NCBI GenBank assembly: GCA_020444245.1
Contig: JAHLLI010000006.1
Span: 178,483-242,482 of the forward strand
Source of the DNA: Actinomycetales bacterium
GTDB taxonomy: Bacteria > Actinomycetota > Actinomycetes > Actinomycetales > Cellulomonadaceae
DNA length: 64,000 nucleotides
Direction of reading: 5' to 3'
In this document: positions 18,063-26,410 of the stretch, one piece after another
Layout of the letters: each line of letters opens with the position of its first letter
How positions within the stretch are numbered: the first letter of the stretch is position 1
The notes under the pieces: generated by a model
Database searches by the model: none
What the model was told of the DNA's origin: nothing
The model's input: the letters and a program-made list of their open reading frames with translations, nothing else
Translations under genes and position numbers: made by a program

Positions 18063-18493
18063 AGGCCCACCCACACGGCGCGGCCGTTGGCGAGCACCTC
18101 GCGCTTCCATGCCGGGAGCTCGGCCTTCACCTGCTCGACCAGCGCCTCGCACACCTCGAACGCGAGCTGTCGGTGCGCGCTCGACACGGCGGCGACCAGC
18201 GCGAGGTCGCCGACCGCCAGCCGACCCGTGCGGTGGCTCACCGCGACGCCGAGCACCCCGGGTCGCTCGGCGTGCCGGGCCGCGATCTCGGCCAGGACCC
18301 GCTCCGCGTCGGGGTGGGCGGAGTACTCCAGGGCGACGACCTCGCCGACGACCCGCGGGTCGTGGTCCCGTACCTGGCCCACGAAGGTCGCCACGGCACC
18401 GGCCCCGGGCCGGTCGACCGCAGCGACGTGGGCGGCGAGGTCCAGCGGTGCGGCGCCCACCCGGGCGAGGGTCCGCACCGCGGCGGCCGTCAC
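18059..18493 (-). CDS. moaE: Molybdopterin synthase catalytic subunit
   Basis: A 144-residue large subunit of molybdopterin synthase, which inserts two sulfurs from MoaD thiocarboxylate into precursor Z. Family motifs are GAVATFVGQVRDHD, LEYSAHPDAE, VAVSHRTGRLAVGD, SSAHRQLAFE and KAELPAWKREV with the catalytic lysines. The GTG at 18493 gives the usual family length; an upstream GTG at 18544 would add a Pro/Arg-rich, unconserved stretch. No moaD gene is nearby. Confidence 0.92.
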   Translation of the reverse strand: MTAAAVRTLARVGAAPLDLAAHVAAVDRPGAGAVATFVGQVRDHDPRVVGEVVALEYSAHPDAERVLAEIAARHAERPGVLGVAVSHRTGRLAVGDLALVAAVSSAHRQLAFEVCEALVEQVKAELPAWKREVLANGRAVWVGL

Positions 18494-18631
18494 CGGTCTG
18501 CCCCCGCACGGCCGGACGCGACCGTCGGGCCGGCGCCGGACCACCGGGCGGGGGAGTGCGAGCTCACCGGGTCATTGTTCACGGCTGCACCGGATCTCGC
18601 CGTTCGATCTCGCACCGTCGCCACACCTCCG

Positions 18632-20203
18632 CTACTGGACGAACACCGAGACCTCGTGCCAGCCGGTCGCCCCGTCCGGGAACGGCGTGGTGAGGTCGCC
18701 GGTCTGGGTGACGCCGTCGGCGTTGGTCGCCCGGACGCGCAGGACGTGGTCGCCGGAGGTCGCGTCGGGCCACCGCCACGACCACTGGCGCCACGAGTCG
18801 ATGGAGATCTGCCCGGCCAGGGTCGCCTCCTGCCAGGGTCCGTCGTCGACCTGGACCTCGACCTTGGTGATGCCGGTGTGCTGGTCCCATGCCGTGCCGC
18901 CGACGTCCACCGGACCGGCGGGGACCGAGGTGCCCGTACGCGGGACCTCGATCCGGGAGGCGGTCTTGATCGGGCCCTTCTCCGACCAGCCGCGCGCCGT
19001 CCAGTAGGCCTGCGCGTCGGCGAACCGGGTGACCTCCAGGTCGACCACCCACTTGGTGGCCGAGACGTAGCCGTACAGCCCCGGCACGACCATGCGCACC
19101 GGGAAGCCGTGCTCGGCCGGTAGCGGGTCGCCGTTCATGCCGATCGCGAGCAGCGCGTCGCGGTCATCGGTGAGCGCCTGGATCGGGGTGGAGGCGGTGA
19201 ACCCGTCGGCGCTGCGCGACAGCACCATGTCCGCCCCGGCCTGCGGGCCGGCCTTCGCCAGCACCTCGCGCACCGGCAGGCCGAGCCACCTGGCGTTGCC
19301 CGCCAGGTCGCCGCCGATCGCGTTGGACACGCAGGTCAAGGTGACGTAGGCCTCGACCAGGTCGGCCGCGAGGAGGTCGTCGAAGGTCATCGTGACCTCG
19401 CGGTCGACCAGCCCGTGGACCCGCAGGCGCCAGGAGTCCGGGTCGACCTGCGGAACCGTGAAGGCGGTGTCGATCCGGTAGAAGTCCCGGTTGGACGTCA
19501 CGACGTCGACCACGCCGGCCACCGGGGACTGGGCATCGGCGGGCACCGGCGGCGCCGGGCGCGCCGGGGCGGGCAGCACGAGGTTCCTGACCGCGCTCGC
19601 GGTGCTGCGCGCGCCTGCGACGACCGTGCCCGCCGCGGCGCTGAGCACCGCGACGGCGCCGGTGGCCAGCGCCGTGCCCAGGAACACACGGCGCCCGGCG
19701 TCGCGGGGGCCGGAGCCACCCGCCGGGCCGGTGCGGGCTGCGCCGGGGGAGCGGACCAGCGCGCGCACCATCCAGCGCAGCGCCAGCGCGCCCACCACCG
19801 CCCCGACGACGCTCGGCACCAGGGCGAGCTGGCCGGTCTGCGGCCGGGACGCCGCGGCGATCCCGACGACCGCGCCCAGCGCGACCACGACACCCTGCGC
19901 CCAGCCGAGCCGGCGCAGCGCCAGGACGCCGATCAGGCCGGACGCGACGACGATCACCAGCACCATGCCGACCAGCAGTGCCTTCTTGTCGTTGGTGCCG
20001 AACAGCGAGATCGCGAACTCCTTGAGCCACTCCGGCGTCAGGTCGATGAACGTGTCACCGAGCGAGGACAGCGGGCTGGCTGGCGGGTCGAGGATCGCGG
20101 CGGCGAGGTGCGCGACGCCGAACATCGCGCCCGCCGCGAGCACGCCTGCGGCCGCCCCCGCCGTGCGCGCCGGGCGCCGGACGTGCTCCATGTCGACCGC
20201 CAT
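18632..20203 (-). CDS. Membrane-bound sulfite-oxidase-like molybdopterin oxidoreductase
   Basis: A 523-residue protein. An N-terminal membrane part has about five TM helices (roughly 15-38, 75-95, 102-120, 126-146, and a Tat-like GRRVFLGTALATG segment near 170). An extracytoplasmic sulfite-oxidase-type Moco domain (about 220-400) follows, with the molybdenum-ligating Cys in LTCVSNAIGG (about residue 290), and then the Mo-co dimerisation domain (410-520). There is no haem domain. The natural substrate is unknown. The neighbouring moaA/moaE/mod genes would supply its cofactor. Confidence 0.9.
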   Translation of the reverse strand: MAVDMEHVRRPARTAGAAAGVLAAGAMFGVAHLAAAILDPPASPLSSLGDTFIDLTPEWLKEFAISLFGTNDKKALLVGMVLVIVVASGLIGVLALRRLGWAQGVVVALGAVVGIAAASRPQTGQLALVPSVVGAVVGALALRWMVRALVRSPGAARTGPAGGSGPRDAGRRVFLGTALATGAVAVLSAAAGTVVAGARSTASAVRNLVLPAPARPAPPVPADAQSPVAGVVDVVTSNRDFYRIDTAFTVPQVDPDSWRLRVHGLVDREVTMTFDDLLAADLVEAYVTLTCVSNAIGGDLAGNARWLGLPVREVLAKAGPQAGADMVLSRSADGFTASTPIQALTDDRDALLAIGMNGDPLPAEHGFPVRMVVPGLYGYVSATKWVVDLEVTRFADAQAYWTARGWSEKGPIKTASRIEVPRTGTSVPAGPVDVGGTAWDQHTGITKVEVQVDDGPWQEATLAGQISIDSWRQWSWRWPDATSGDHVLRVRATNADGVTQTGDLTTPFPDGATGWHEVSVFVQ

Positions 20204-20292
20204 GTGCCTCCTCCGTCCCGACGAGCGTGCCGTCGCTCCGTCGCGCTGTCGACCGGAGCGGTCGACGCGACCTCGTGGTTCGCACGTGGCGG

Positions 20293-20336
20293 GCGATCGG
20301 ATGGGACCTGCGATCGGATGGGACGGGCGATCGGAC
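20293..20336. repeat. 17-bp tandem repeat, about 2.6 copies
   Basis: The unit GCGATCGGATGGGACCT (second copy ends GG) runs at 20293-20309 and 20310-20326, followed by a partial copy GCGATCGGAC. It lies in the 184-bp gap upstream of the molybdoenzyme gene. Its role is unknown; it may be a regulator-binding array or simple slippage. Confidence 0.75.
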
Positions 20337-20387
20337 GACGCGGCGGGACCCGGCGGGTCGGAGACCGCGGGCCGGTGCCCAGGATCC

Positions 20388-21005
20388 TCAGGCCTGGCGG
20401 CGGCGTCGGCGAACCGCCGCGACCGCGACGCCGATCACCGCGACGGCCGCGCCGGTCGCGCCCCAGACGCCCAGCAAGGCCTCGGCGTGCCGCCAGGACT
20501 GGCCCGCGAGGTAGCCGACGCCTGTCGCGGCGAGCACCCACAGCGTCCCGCCGGCGGCGTTGGCCGGCAGGAAGTGGCGGTAGGGCATCCGGCCGGCACC
20601 CGCCAGCCCCGGCACGAGTGCCCGGAGCACGGCGACGAACCGGCCGGCGAACACGGCGACGGCGCCGCGCCGGGCCAGCACGTCCTCGGCGTGGTCCCAG
20701 TGGGTGGTGCCGATCCGCCTGCCCAGGCGGCTGCGTCTCATGCCCGGGCCCATCCACCGTCCGACGGCGTAGCCCACCTGGTCCCCGGACACCGCGGCGA
20801 CGATCCCCACGGCGATCAGCACCGGGAGGTGGAGGTTGCCCTGCGCCGCGAGCACGCCGCCGAGCACCAGGCTCGTCTCCCCCGGGAGGACGAGGCCGAC
20901 GAACACCGCCGCCTCGCCGAACGCCAGGAGGCCGATCACGAGGTAGACGGGCCAGCCGTGCAGCGCCGTCAGGAGGGCGTCGATCCGCGCGGCGAGGGGG
21001 CCCAT
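20388..21005 (-). CDS. DedA-family (SNARE-associated) membrane protein
   Basis: A 205-residue inner-membrane protein of the DedA/VTT family. Family marks are LVLPGETSLVLGG with the conserved Glu (about 36-48), the arginine-bearing FAGRFVAVLRALVPGLAGAGRM (about 120-141), and ANAAGGTLWV. Relatives act in undecaprenyl phosphate or lipid flipping; the exact substrate here is not known. A GGAGGGAG ribosome site supports the ATG at 21005. Confidence 0.93.
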   Translation of the reverse strand: MGPLAARIDALLTALHGWPVYLVIGLLAFGEAAVFVGLVLPGETSLVLGGVLAAQGNLHLPVLIAVGIVAAVSGDQVGYAVGRWMGPGMRRSRLGRRIGTTHWDHAEDVLARRGAVAVFAGRFVAVLRALVPGLAGAGRMPYRHFLPANAAGGTLWVLAATGVGYLAGQSWRHAEALLGVWGATGAAVAVIGVAVAAVRRRRRQA

Positions 21006-21202
21006 CGGAGCTCCCTCCTGCCGGCCGGCGCGTTGCGTCGACGGGTGGCGTCGCGTGCCCGGGCATCGTCCCCCGCGGACCTGGGTGCGCCCTGGACGAT
21101 CGCCGGGAGGCGGCTCCGTGACGTGGGGGCACGGGGCTTGTCGAACTGTGGGTTCATGGTGCAAACTGAGTTCATCGCGTGAACCGTATGGAGATGGGAT
21201 CG

Positions 21203-21775
21203 ATGAGCTCACCCGAGGCACGGCTGTACCGGGCGTCCTGGGCGGACGGCTCGCTGGACCTGGTGGCGGGCGCCGCGGTGATCGTGATCGGTGCCGGCTA
21301 CTGGACCGACCTGGTGGTGGCGTCGATCGTGGTGCCGCCGTTGGCCCTGGTGGCGTGGCAGGTGCTGCACCGGCGCGTGGTGGAGCCGCGGGCCGGTCGG
21401 GTGGAGTTCCGCCGCGAGCGCCGGGAGCGGTCGCGCCGTGAGCTCGGGTGGTCGGTCGGGTTGGGGGTCGCAGCCCTCGTGGCCGTGCTCGCCGTGCTCG
21501 GTGCCGGGGTGGCGGCGCGCGGGGCGTTCCCCGGCGACCTGGTCGACGCCCTACCGGCGACCCTGCTGGCGGTGCTCGCGGTGGTGGCCGCGGGACTGAC
21601 CCGCTCGCCGCGCTTCGCCTGGTACGGCGCCCTGCTCCTCGCCGCCGGTGCCGGGGCGGTGCTCACGGGGACCGGGCCGGGTCTGACGCTGGTGCTCGCC
21701 GGAGCGGTGGTGGCTGCCACCGGGGCGGTGCTGCTGGCGCGCCTCGTCGCCGACGCCCGCGAGGACGAGGCCTGA
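21203..21775 (+). CDS. Membrane protein paired with a wHTH regulator
   Basis: A 190-residue protein with about five TM helices (near 20-52, 82-105, 112-132, 138-150 and 155-178) and a basic cytosolic stretch RVEFRRERRERSRREL around 62-77. The ATG at 21203 is chosen because GGAG lies nine bases ahead; GTG 21179 and other ATGs upstream are possible. Its stop overlaps the start of the regulator gene (TGATG), a common membrane-protein/regulator pair in actinobacteria. The upstream region (21140-21188) is AT-richer, with GGTTCA/TGAACC half-sites that may bind the regulator. Confidence 0.75.
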   Translation: MSSPEARLYRASWADGSLDLVAGAAVIVIGAGYWTDLVVASIVVPPLALVAWQVLHRRVVEPRAGRVEFRRERRERSRRELGWSVGLGVAALVAVLAVLGAGVAARGAFPGDLVDALPATLLAVLAVVAAGLTRSPRFAWYGALLLAAGAGAVLTGTGPGLTLVLAGAVVAATGAVLLARLVADAREDEA

Positions 21776-22083
21776 TGGACCGGGCCCCGGTGCTCCCGGT
21801 GCTCGACCCGCTGGTCCACGAGCCGGCCCGGCTCCGCGTGCTCGTGGTCCTCGCGATGGTCGAGTCGGCCGACTTCATGTACCTGCTCCGCCAGGCGGGG
21901 TTGAGTCGCGGCAACCTCTCGGTGCAGATGTCCCGCCTGGAGGACGCGGGGCTCGTGGCCAGCACCAAGCGCGTCGTCGACGGGCGGGTCCGGACGAGCT
22001 ACGTGCTCAGCCCTGCCGGTCACGAGGCGTTGCGCACCTACCGCGCGGCGATGCGCGAGGTCCTGGCGGCGATCGGGGACTGA
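21775..22083 (+). CDS. Small winged-helix transcriptional regulator
   Basis: A 102-residue protein of the wHTH_27 (ArsR/MarR-like) kind. The recognition region FMYLLRQAGLSRGNLSVQMSRLEDAGLV and the wing KRVVDGRVRTSYVLSPAGHEAL are typical. The start overlaps the stop of the membrane protein gene (ATG within TGATG), so the two are translationally coupled. It is probably a local repressor. The ligand is unknown. Confidence 0.88.
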   Translation: MDRAPVLPVLDPLVHEPARLRVLVVLAMVESADFMYLLRQAGLSRGNLSVQMSRLEDAGLVASTKRVVDGRVRTSYVLSPAGHEALRTYRAAMREVLAAIGD

Positions 22084-22089
22084 CGCCGG

Positions 22090-23121
22090 TCAGGACCCCT
22101 CATGGGGGTGCCGGTGGTGCAGATCGGGCACGTGCGCGTGCTCGTGGACCAGCTCCTGGTGGCGATGCGGATGCTGGTGGCGCCCGGTGAAGCCGTCCGG
22201 GTGCTCGTGGTCGTGGTGGCCGTCGCCGTGCTCGTGCTCGTGGTCGTGCTCGACCGCCGGGTGACGGTGGGCGTGCGTGTGCGCCGAACGCACCACGAGG
22301 GCCACACCGGCCCCGGCCAGGAGGCACCCGACCAGCGTCCCCGCCACCACCGGGTCACCGAAGACCGTCCACGCGAGGGCTGCGCCCAGGAACGGTGCGG
22401 TGGCGAAGACCACCTGCGCGCGCGCCGCACCCAGCTCACGGGCCGAAGCCACCCACAGCGTGATCGACGCGCCGTAGCCCAGTGCACCGACGGCCAGCGC
22501 CGCGACCACGAGCCGGGGCTCCGGCGCCGGGGCGGAGGTCAGCCCGATGGCCGTGTTCACGGTGCCGGCCACCAGTCCCTTGACGAAGGTGATCTGGGCG
22601 GGGGTGAGCTCGTCGAGCTCGGCGGTCACGCTGTTGTCCACCGCCCAGGCCAGGCACGCGCCCGCCACGAGCAGGGCGCCCGTCCGGGCGTCCCCGGCTC
22701 CCGCGGTGCCCGCGAGCAGGACCCCGGCGAGCGCGAGCAGGGCGGTTCCCGCCGCGACCCGGGTGCCGATGTGCTCGCGGAACACGGTCGCGGCGACCAC
22801 CACGGTGAACACGAGCTCGAGGTTGAGCAGCAGTGACGCGCTCGCTGCGCCGGTGCGCTGCAGGCCGAGCGCCAGGAGCACGGGACCGACGGCTCCGCCG
22901 AGCACGACCGCGATCGCGAGCCGGCGCCACCCCCGGCGCAGCGACCGCCGCTCGGGCGGCCGGCGCAGCACCGACGGCAGCACGGCCAGCGCGGCGCCCA
23001 GGTAGAGCAGTCCGGCCAGGGCGAACGCGTCCATGCGATCGGCGAGCTGCGCCGCGAACGGGGTCGACGCGCCGAAGAGGAGCGCGGCCGCACCGGCGCG
23101 CGCGACGCCGCGTCGGTTCAT
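22090..23121 (-). CDS. EamA/DMT-family transporter with His-rich C-terminal tail
   Basis: A 343-residue protein with ten TM helices in two EamA repeats (about 5-140 and 145-275; LLFGASTPFAAQLAD, and FREHIGTRVAAGTALLALAG ends repeat one). After TM10 comes a ~65-residue cytosolic tail of alternating His with Glu/Asp/Pro (for example HDHEHEHGDGHHDHEH) that could bind Zn, Ni or Co. The substrate may thus be a metal or metal complex, which is inference. ATG 23121 is preferred to the GTG at 23127 because GGAGG precedes it at good spacing. Confidence 0.88.
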   Translation of the reverse strand: MNRRGVARAGAAALLFGASTPFAAQLADRMDAFALAGLLYLGAALAVLPSVLRRPPERRSLRRGWRRLAIAVVLGGAVGPVLLALGLQRTGAASASLLLNLELVFTVVVAATVFREHIGTRVAAGTALLALAGVLLAGTAGAGDARTGALLVAGACLAWAVDNSVTAELDELTPAQITFVKGLVAGTVNTAIGLTSAPAPEPRLVVAALAVGALGYGASITLWVASARELGAARAQVVFATAPFLGAALAWTVFGDPVVAGTLVGCLLAGAGVALVVRSAHTHAHRHPAVEHDHEHEHGDGHHDHEHPDGFTGRHQHPHRHQELVHEHAHVPDLHHRHPHEGS

Positions 23122-23196
23122 CTCCACGCCTCCGGTTCCGGGCGCCGGGGTCGGCGCACGGGACCATCGTGCCCGATGCGCACGGCGCTCAGGAGA

Positions 23197-24489
23197 TCAG
23201 CCGCAGACGGCGGGGGTGGCTGCCGCGTTGAACGGGTCGCCCGGGTGGTAGTTGGCCGGTGGGGTCGGCGTCGGGATCTTCGCAGGGGCCGTGGCCGAGC
23301 CGCTCGGCGAACCGCTCGGTGAGCCGGTCGACGAACCCGTGGCCGAGCCGCTCGGCGAGGTGCTGGCGGGCTCCTCACTGCTCACGATCGGCTGGTCGGC
23401 GACCATGTTGGCCCAGATCTTCGTGGCCGCCGACGTCCACTCCACCCGGTTGTGGTTCGGCGGCCAGTCGGCGACCGGGATCGTCATGAAGGTGATGTGG
23501 CTCGGGTCGAGGCCGCGCAGGCTGAGCGCCATGCCGGCCATGTCGGTGAGGTGCCCGAGTCCCGGGTCGACGGTCAGCGAGCTGGTCGCAGCGTTGAGGA
23601 AGCCCATGAGGGCCGGCACGCTGGTGAGCACGTTCCGGCTCAGCACCTGGTGGATCATCGCGGCGACGAGCTGCTGCTGACGCGCCGCGCGCTGCAGGTC
23701 CGAGCCGTTCATGTTGGTGCCCTCGCGGGCGCGGGCGTACGCCAGGGCGGTCGGCCCGTCGAGCGTCTGGTAGCCGGCTGTGACGTGGAGCTTGGCGTTC
23801 TTGGAGTCGTAGTTCTCCGGGATGCAGATCGGTACCCCGCCGATCGCGTCGACCATCGCCTGGAAGCCCACGAAGTCGACCACCACGAAGTGGTCGATCG
23901 TCAGGCCGGTGAGGCTCTGGACGGTCTTGATGGTGCACGCGGCGGCGGAGGTGATGTCGCCGCCGGTGTCCCACCCGGTCGCGAACGCCGAGTTGAACAT
24001 GTCGAAGCGCGCCCGCGTCGTGCGGCCGTTGGTCATGGTGCACGAGGGGATGTGCACCATCGAGTCCCGGGGGATCGAGACCAGCTCGGCACGGCTGCGG
24101 TCCGCGGACACGTGGACGACGATCGTGGTGTCCGAGCGCATGCTCCCCAGGCTCTTGTCGCCCCCGATGGCACCGTTGGCGCCGTAGCGCTCGTCCGACC
24201 CGATCAGCAGCAGGTTCACGGGCTTGCCGGCCTGCGGGTCGACGGGGGTGGGCGTCGGCGTTGGTGTCGCCGCGGGGGTGGGCGTCGGCGCGGGACCGGC
24301 GAGCGTGAGGGCGTCGGCCACCTTCACGTTGCTGTCCAGGTGGACGTAGGCGGCGGCGACGCCGGCGCCGGTCAGGGCGAGCACGCCTCCGACGGCCAGC
24401 GCGATCGCGTTGCGGGCGCGGTGGGAGCGTCGAGCGGCGGCGTGCCGGATCCGCCCGGGCAGCGGAACCATGGCGACGTGGGTGGGCAC
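23197..24489 (-). CDS. LytR-CpsA-Psr (LCP) family wall-polymer ligase
   Basis: A 430-residue type II membrane enzyme that transfers glycopolymers from undecaprenyl carriers to peptidoglycan. There is one TM helix (about 30-48), a short TP-repeat linker (TPTPAATPTPTP), and an LCP domain from about 88 to 330 with LLLIGSDERYG, RSDTTIVVHVSADRS, VSIPRDSMVHIP, YARAREGTNMNGSDLQRAARQQ and DFVGF. The C-terminus is a Ser/Gly/Pro-rich low-complexity tail (repeats of SPSGSATG type). The GTG start has a TAGCCT box 6 nt upstream. Confidence 0.92.
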   Translation of the reverse strand: MPTHVAMVPLPGRIRHAAARRSHRARNAIALAVGGVLALTGAGVAAAYVHLDSNVKVADALTLAGPAPTPTPAATPTPTPTPVDPQAGKPVNLLLIGSDERYGANGAIGGDKSLGSMRSDTTIVVHVSADRSRAELVSIPRDSMVHIPSCTMTNGRTTRARFDMFNSAFATGWDTGGDITSAAACTIKTVQSLTGLTIDHFVVVDFVGFQAMVDAIGGVPICIPENYDSKNAKLHVTAGYQTLDGPTALAYARAREGTNMNGSDLQRAARQQQLVAAMIHQVLSRNVLTSVPALMGFLNAATSSLTVDPGLGHLTDMAGMALSLRGLDPSHITFMTIPVADWPPNHNRVEWTSAATKIWANMVADQPIVSSEEPASTSPSGSATGSSTGSPSGSPSGSATAPAKIPTPTPPANYHPGDPFNAAATPAVCG

Positions 24490-24495
24490 GGGATG

Positions 24496-24501
24496 AGGCT
24501 A
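24496..24501 (-). promoter_or_regulatory. -10 box TAGCCT of a probable leaderless transcript
   Basis: On the minus strand TAGCCT lies 6 nt before the LCP-gene GTG at 24489. Confidence 0.5.
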
Positions 24502-24586
24502 GGACGCTGCACGCGCGCAGGCCTGCGGGGTCAGCGATGATCACGTGGAGGGGTCGTGCAGATCCTTCACGGAGAGGGGGCCGACC

Positions 24587-25360
24587 ATGCAGGTCGCTGT
24601 CGTGGGGGGGACCGGGCGGATCGGAAGGCAGCTGTGCGACGCCCTGGGCCGAGCCGGCCATCACGCGCGAAGACTGAGCAGGAAGCTCGGCGTCGACGTC
24701 CACACCGGCGCCGGGCTGGACGCCGCGCTGGACGGTGCCGACGCGGTGGTCGACGTGACGAACGTCCACTCGGACCTGACGGCCGAGGTGGTGGAGTACT
24801 TCACCACGTCGACCCGCACGCTCCTCGCGGCCGAGCGCCGGGCAGGCGTCGGGCACCATGTGCTGCTCTCCGTGCTCGGCGTGGACCACGGCCGGTACGT
24901 CCCGCACTACGCGGGCAAGCGCGCCCAGGAGCGCCTGGTCGCGGTGCGTGGCGTGCCGTGGACGGTGGTGCGTGCGGCGCAGCTCCACGACTTCCCGGCG
25001 ATGCTCGCGCAGCGCGTCGAGCGTGACGGGGTCGCACCAGTCCCGCCCCTGCTCCTGCAGCCGCTGGCCGCGGAGGACCTCGCGGCGGTGCTGGCCGATG
25101 TGGCCACCGGTCGTCCGTTGCACGCGATGATCGAGGTCGCCGGACCGCGGACCGAGGACCTGGTGGACCTGGCCCGGCGCACGCTGCAGGCGCGCGGTCA
25201 TGAGCTCCGGTTGGTGCCGACCTGGCGCGGCGTGTTCGGACTCGAGCTCAGCGGCGAGGCGATGCTGCCCGGCGACCACGCCCTGCTCACCGAGATGACG
25301 TTCGACCAGTGGCTCGCCGCGAGCGGGGCGGTCGCCGCGGGCGACGGCGGCGCGAGGTAG
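24587..25360 (+). CDS. NmrA-like NAD(P)-binding protein
   Basis: A 257-residue atypical short-chain dehydrogenase. The dinucleotide loop VAVVGGTGRIGRQL starts at residue 3. The YxxxK-like HYAGKRAQERLV sits near residue 106, and WTVVRAAQLHDF near 123 is a family block. The ATG at 24587 directly precedes the Rossmann strand, and GGAGAGGGGG lies upstream. Such proteins act as NAD(P)H sensors or reductases; the substrate is unknown. Confidence 0.87.
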   Translation: MQVAVVGGTGRIGRQLCDALGRAGHHARRLSRKLGVDVHTGAGLDAALDGADAVVDVTNVHSDLTAEVVEYFTTSTRTLLAAERRAGVGHHVLLSVLGVDHGRYVPHYAGKRAQERLVAVRGVPWTVVRAAQLHDFPAMLAQRVERDGVAPVPPLLLQPLAAEDLAAVLADVATGRPLHAMIEVAGPRTEDLVDLARRTLQARGHELRLVPTWRGVFGLELSGEAMLPGDHALLTEMTFDQWLAASGAVAAGDGGAR

Positions 25361-25414
25361 CGCGGGGACGGGCTGCTGAGGCGCGGATCGCGAGCGCGCC
25401 GCTGATCGGCGCAC

Positions 25415-25420
25415 TAGCGT
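25415..25420 (+). promoter_or_regulatory. -10 box TAGCGT of a probable leaderless transcript
   Basis: TAGCGT lies exactly 7 nt before the GTG at 25428. Confidence 0.5.
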
Positions 25421-25427
25421 GAGGCAG

Positions 25428-26147
25428 GTGGGGGTCGTCGCAGCGTGGCTGGCGCCGGTCCCGCCGGACACGACGGGACCAGGGTGCGAGCCGCTGTCGC
25501 CAGGGTTCTGGCACGAGCCGGTCTCGGCGGCCTCGAGCCTCGCGTTCGTCGTCGCGGGTGTGGTGATCGCGGTCGGCGTCAGGCGCGGCTGGCTGCACCG
25601 ATGGGTCGGACGCGCCGACGACCTGACCGCGTCGCCCGCCGTGTTCGGTTACGCGGCGCTGGTGGCGGGCATCGGGTTCGGCTCGGTGGTCCAGCACGGC
25701 CCGAACCCCATCTGGGCCGACCTCGCCCACGACCTGCCGCTGCTCGGGGCGCTGGTGTTCATCATCGCCGACGCGGTGGCCGACCTGACCGGCACGGCGC
25801 GCGCATGGTGGTGGTGGGCGGCGCCGACCGTCGCGATGGTGCCGCTGCTGCACCTGGCCCCGCACGCCGGCGACCTCGCCCAGGGAGGCGTCGCGACCGT
25901 CGCCGTCCTGCTCAACCTGGAGCGGGCCCGCCGACGGCCGTCCCTGCGCCGCGCGATCCTGTCGACCGTCGCCCTGCTCGCTCTCGGTGGCGTGGTGGAG
26001 ATCCTGTCGAGCCCGGGCTGGCCGCTGTGCTACACCAACGGTTGGCGCTACGGCCACGCCGTGTGGCACGTGTGCGTCGCTGCCGGGCTCACGGTGCTGG
26101 GCGCGGTGATGGGCCAGCGCGCGGCACCCCGGCCATCGCGCGGATGA
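25428..26147 (+). CDS. Seven-TM CREST/ceramidase-like membrane protein
   Basis: A 239-residue membrane protein with about seven TM helices. Conserved-looking residues fit the CREST superfamily of membrane metal-dependent amidases: WHEPVSAASSLAFVVAG near 25, GFGSVVQHGPNPIWADLAHD around 75-95 (Ser, His, Asp), and RYGHAVWHVCVA near 210 (two His). In alkaline ceramidases and relatives a Ser, an Asp and three His bind zinc. A role in lipid or ceramide hydrolysis is an inference from this pattern alone. The GTG start fits the leaderless box at 25415. Confidence 0.65.
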   Translation: MGVVAAWLAPVPPDTTGPGCEPLSPGFWHEPVSAASSLAFVVAGVVIAVGVRRGWLHRWVGRADDLTASPAVFGYAALVAGIGFGSVVQHGPNPIWADLAHDLPLLGALVFIIADAVADLTGTARAWWWWAAPTVAMVPLLHLAPHAGDLAQGGVATVAVLLNLERARRRPSLRRAILSTVALLALGGVVEILSSPGWPLCYTNGWRYGHAVWHVCVAAGLTVLGAVMGQRAAPRPSRG

Positions 26148-26176
26148 CCGGGGCGCCGGCCGCGCGGTCGGCGCGG

Positions 26177-26410
26177 TCAGTCGATCGTGGCGATCGGCCG
26201 GCCCTGGGTGACCACAGCCTCCTCCTCGACGAGCAGGTGGACGGTGCCCGACACCGGGGCCGGCACGTCCGCCGCGACCTTGTCGACCTGGACCTCGGCG
26301 AGCGTCTGGCCGGCGTCGACGTGCTGCCCGTCGTCGACGAACCAGGTCGACAGCACGCCCTCGGCCTCCGGCTGCTCGGCCGACAACGGCGGGAAGGGGA
26401 CCTCGGTCAT
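26177..26410 (-). CDS. Stand-alone lipoyl-domain protein
   Basis: A 77-residue protein consisting only of a lipoyl/biotinyl-attachment domain. The beta-hairpin motif VDKVAADVPAP carries the acceptor Lys44, and the second half has SGTVHLLVEEEAVV. There is no peripheral-subunit-binding or acyltransferase domain. Its start overlaps the E1 beta stop (ATGA), so it is made with E1. It may carry the acyl group for a catalytic E2 encoded elsewhere. Lipoylation would need LipB/LipA (55186-56889). Confidence 0.9.
   Translation of the reverse strand: MTEVPFPPLSAEQPEAEGVLSTWFVDDGQHVDAGQTLAEVQVDKVAADVPAPVSGTVHLLVEEEAVVTQGRPIATID

Noticed and set aside
23283..23366. Short regular repeats in the LCP gene
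   Set aside because: They encode a Ser/Gly/Pro low-complexity tail, not a CRISPR array; spacing and units are codon-based.
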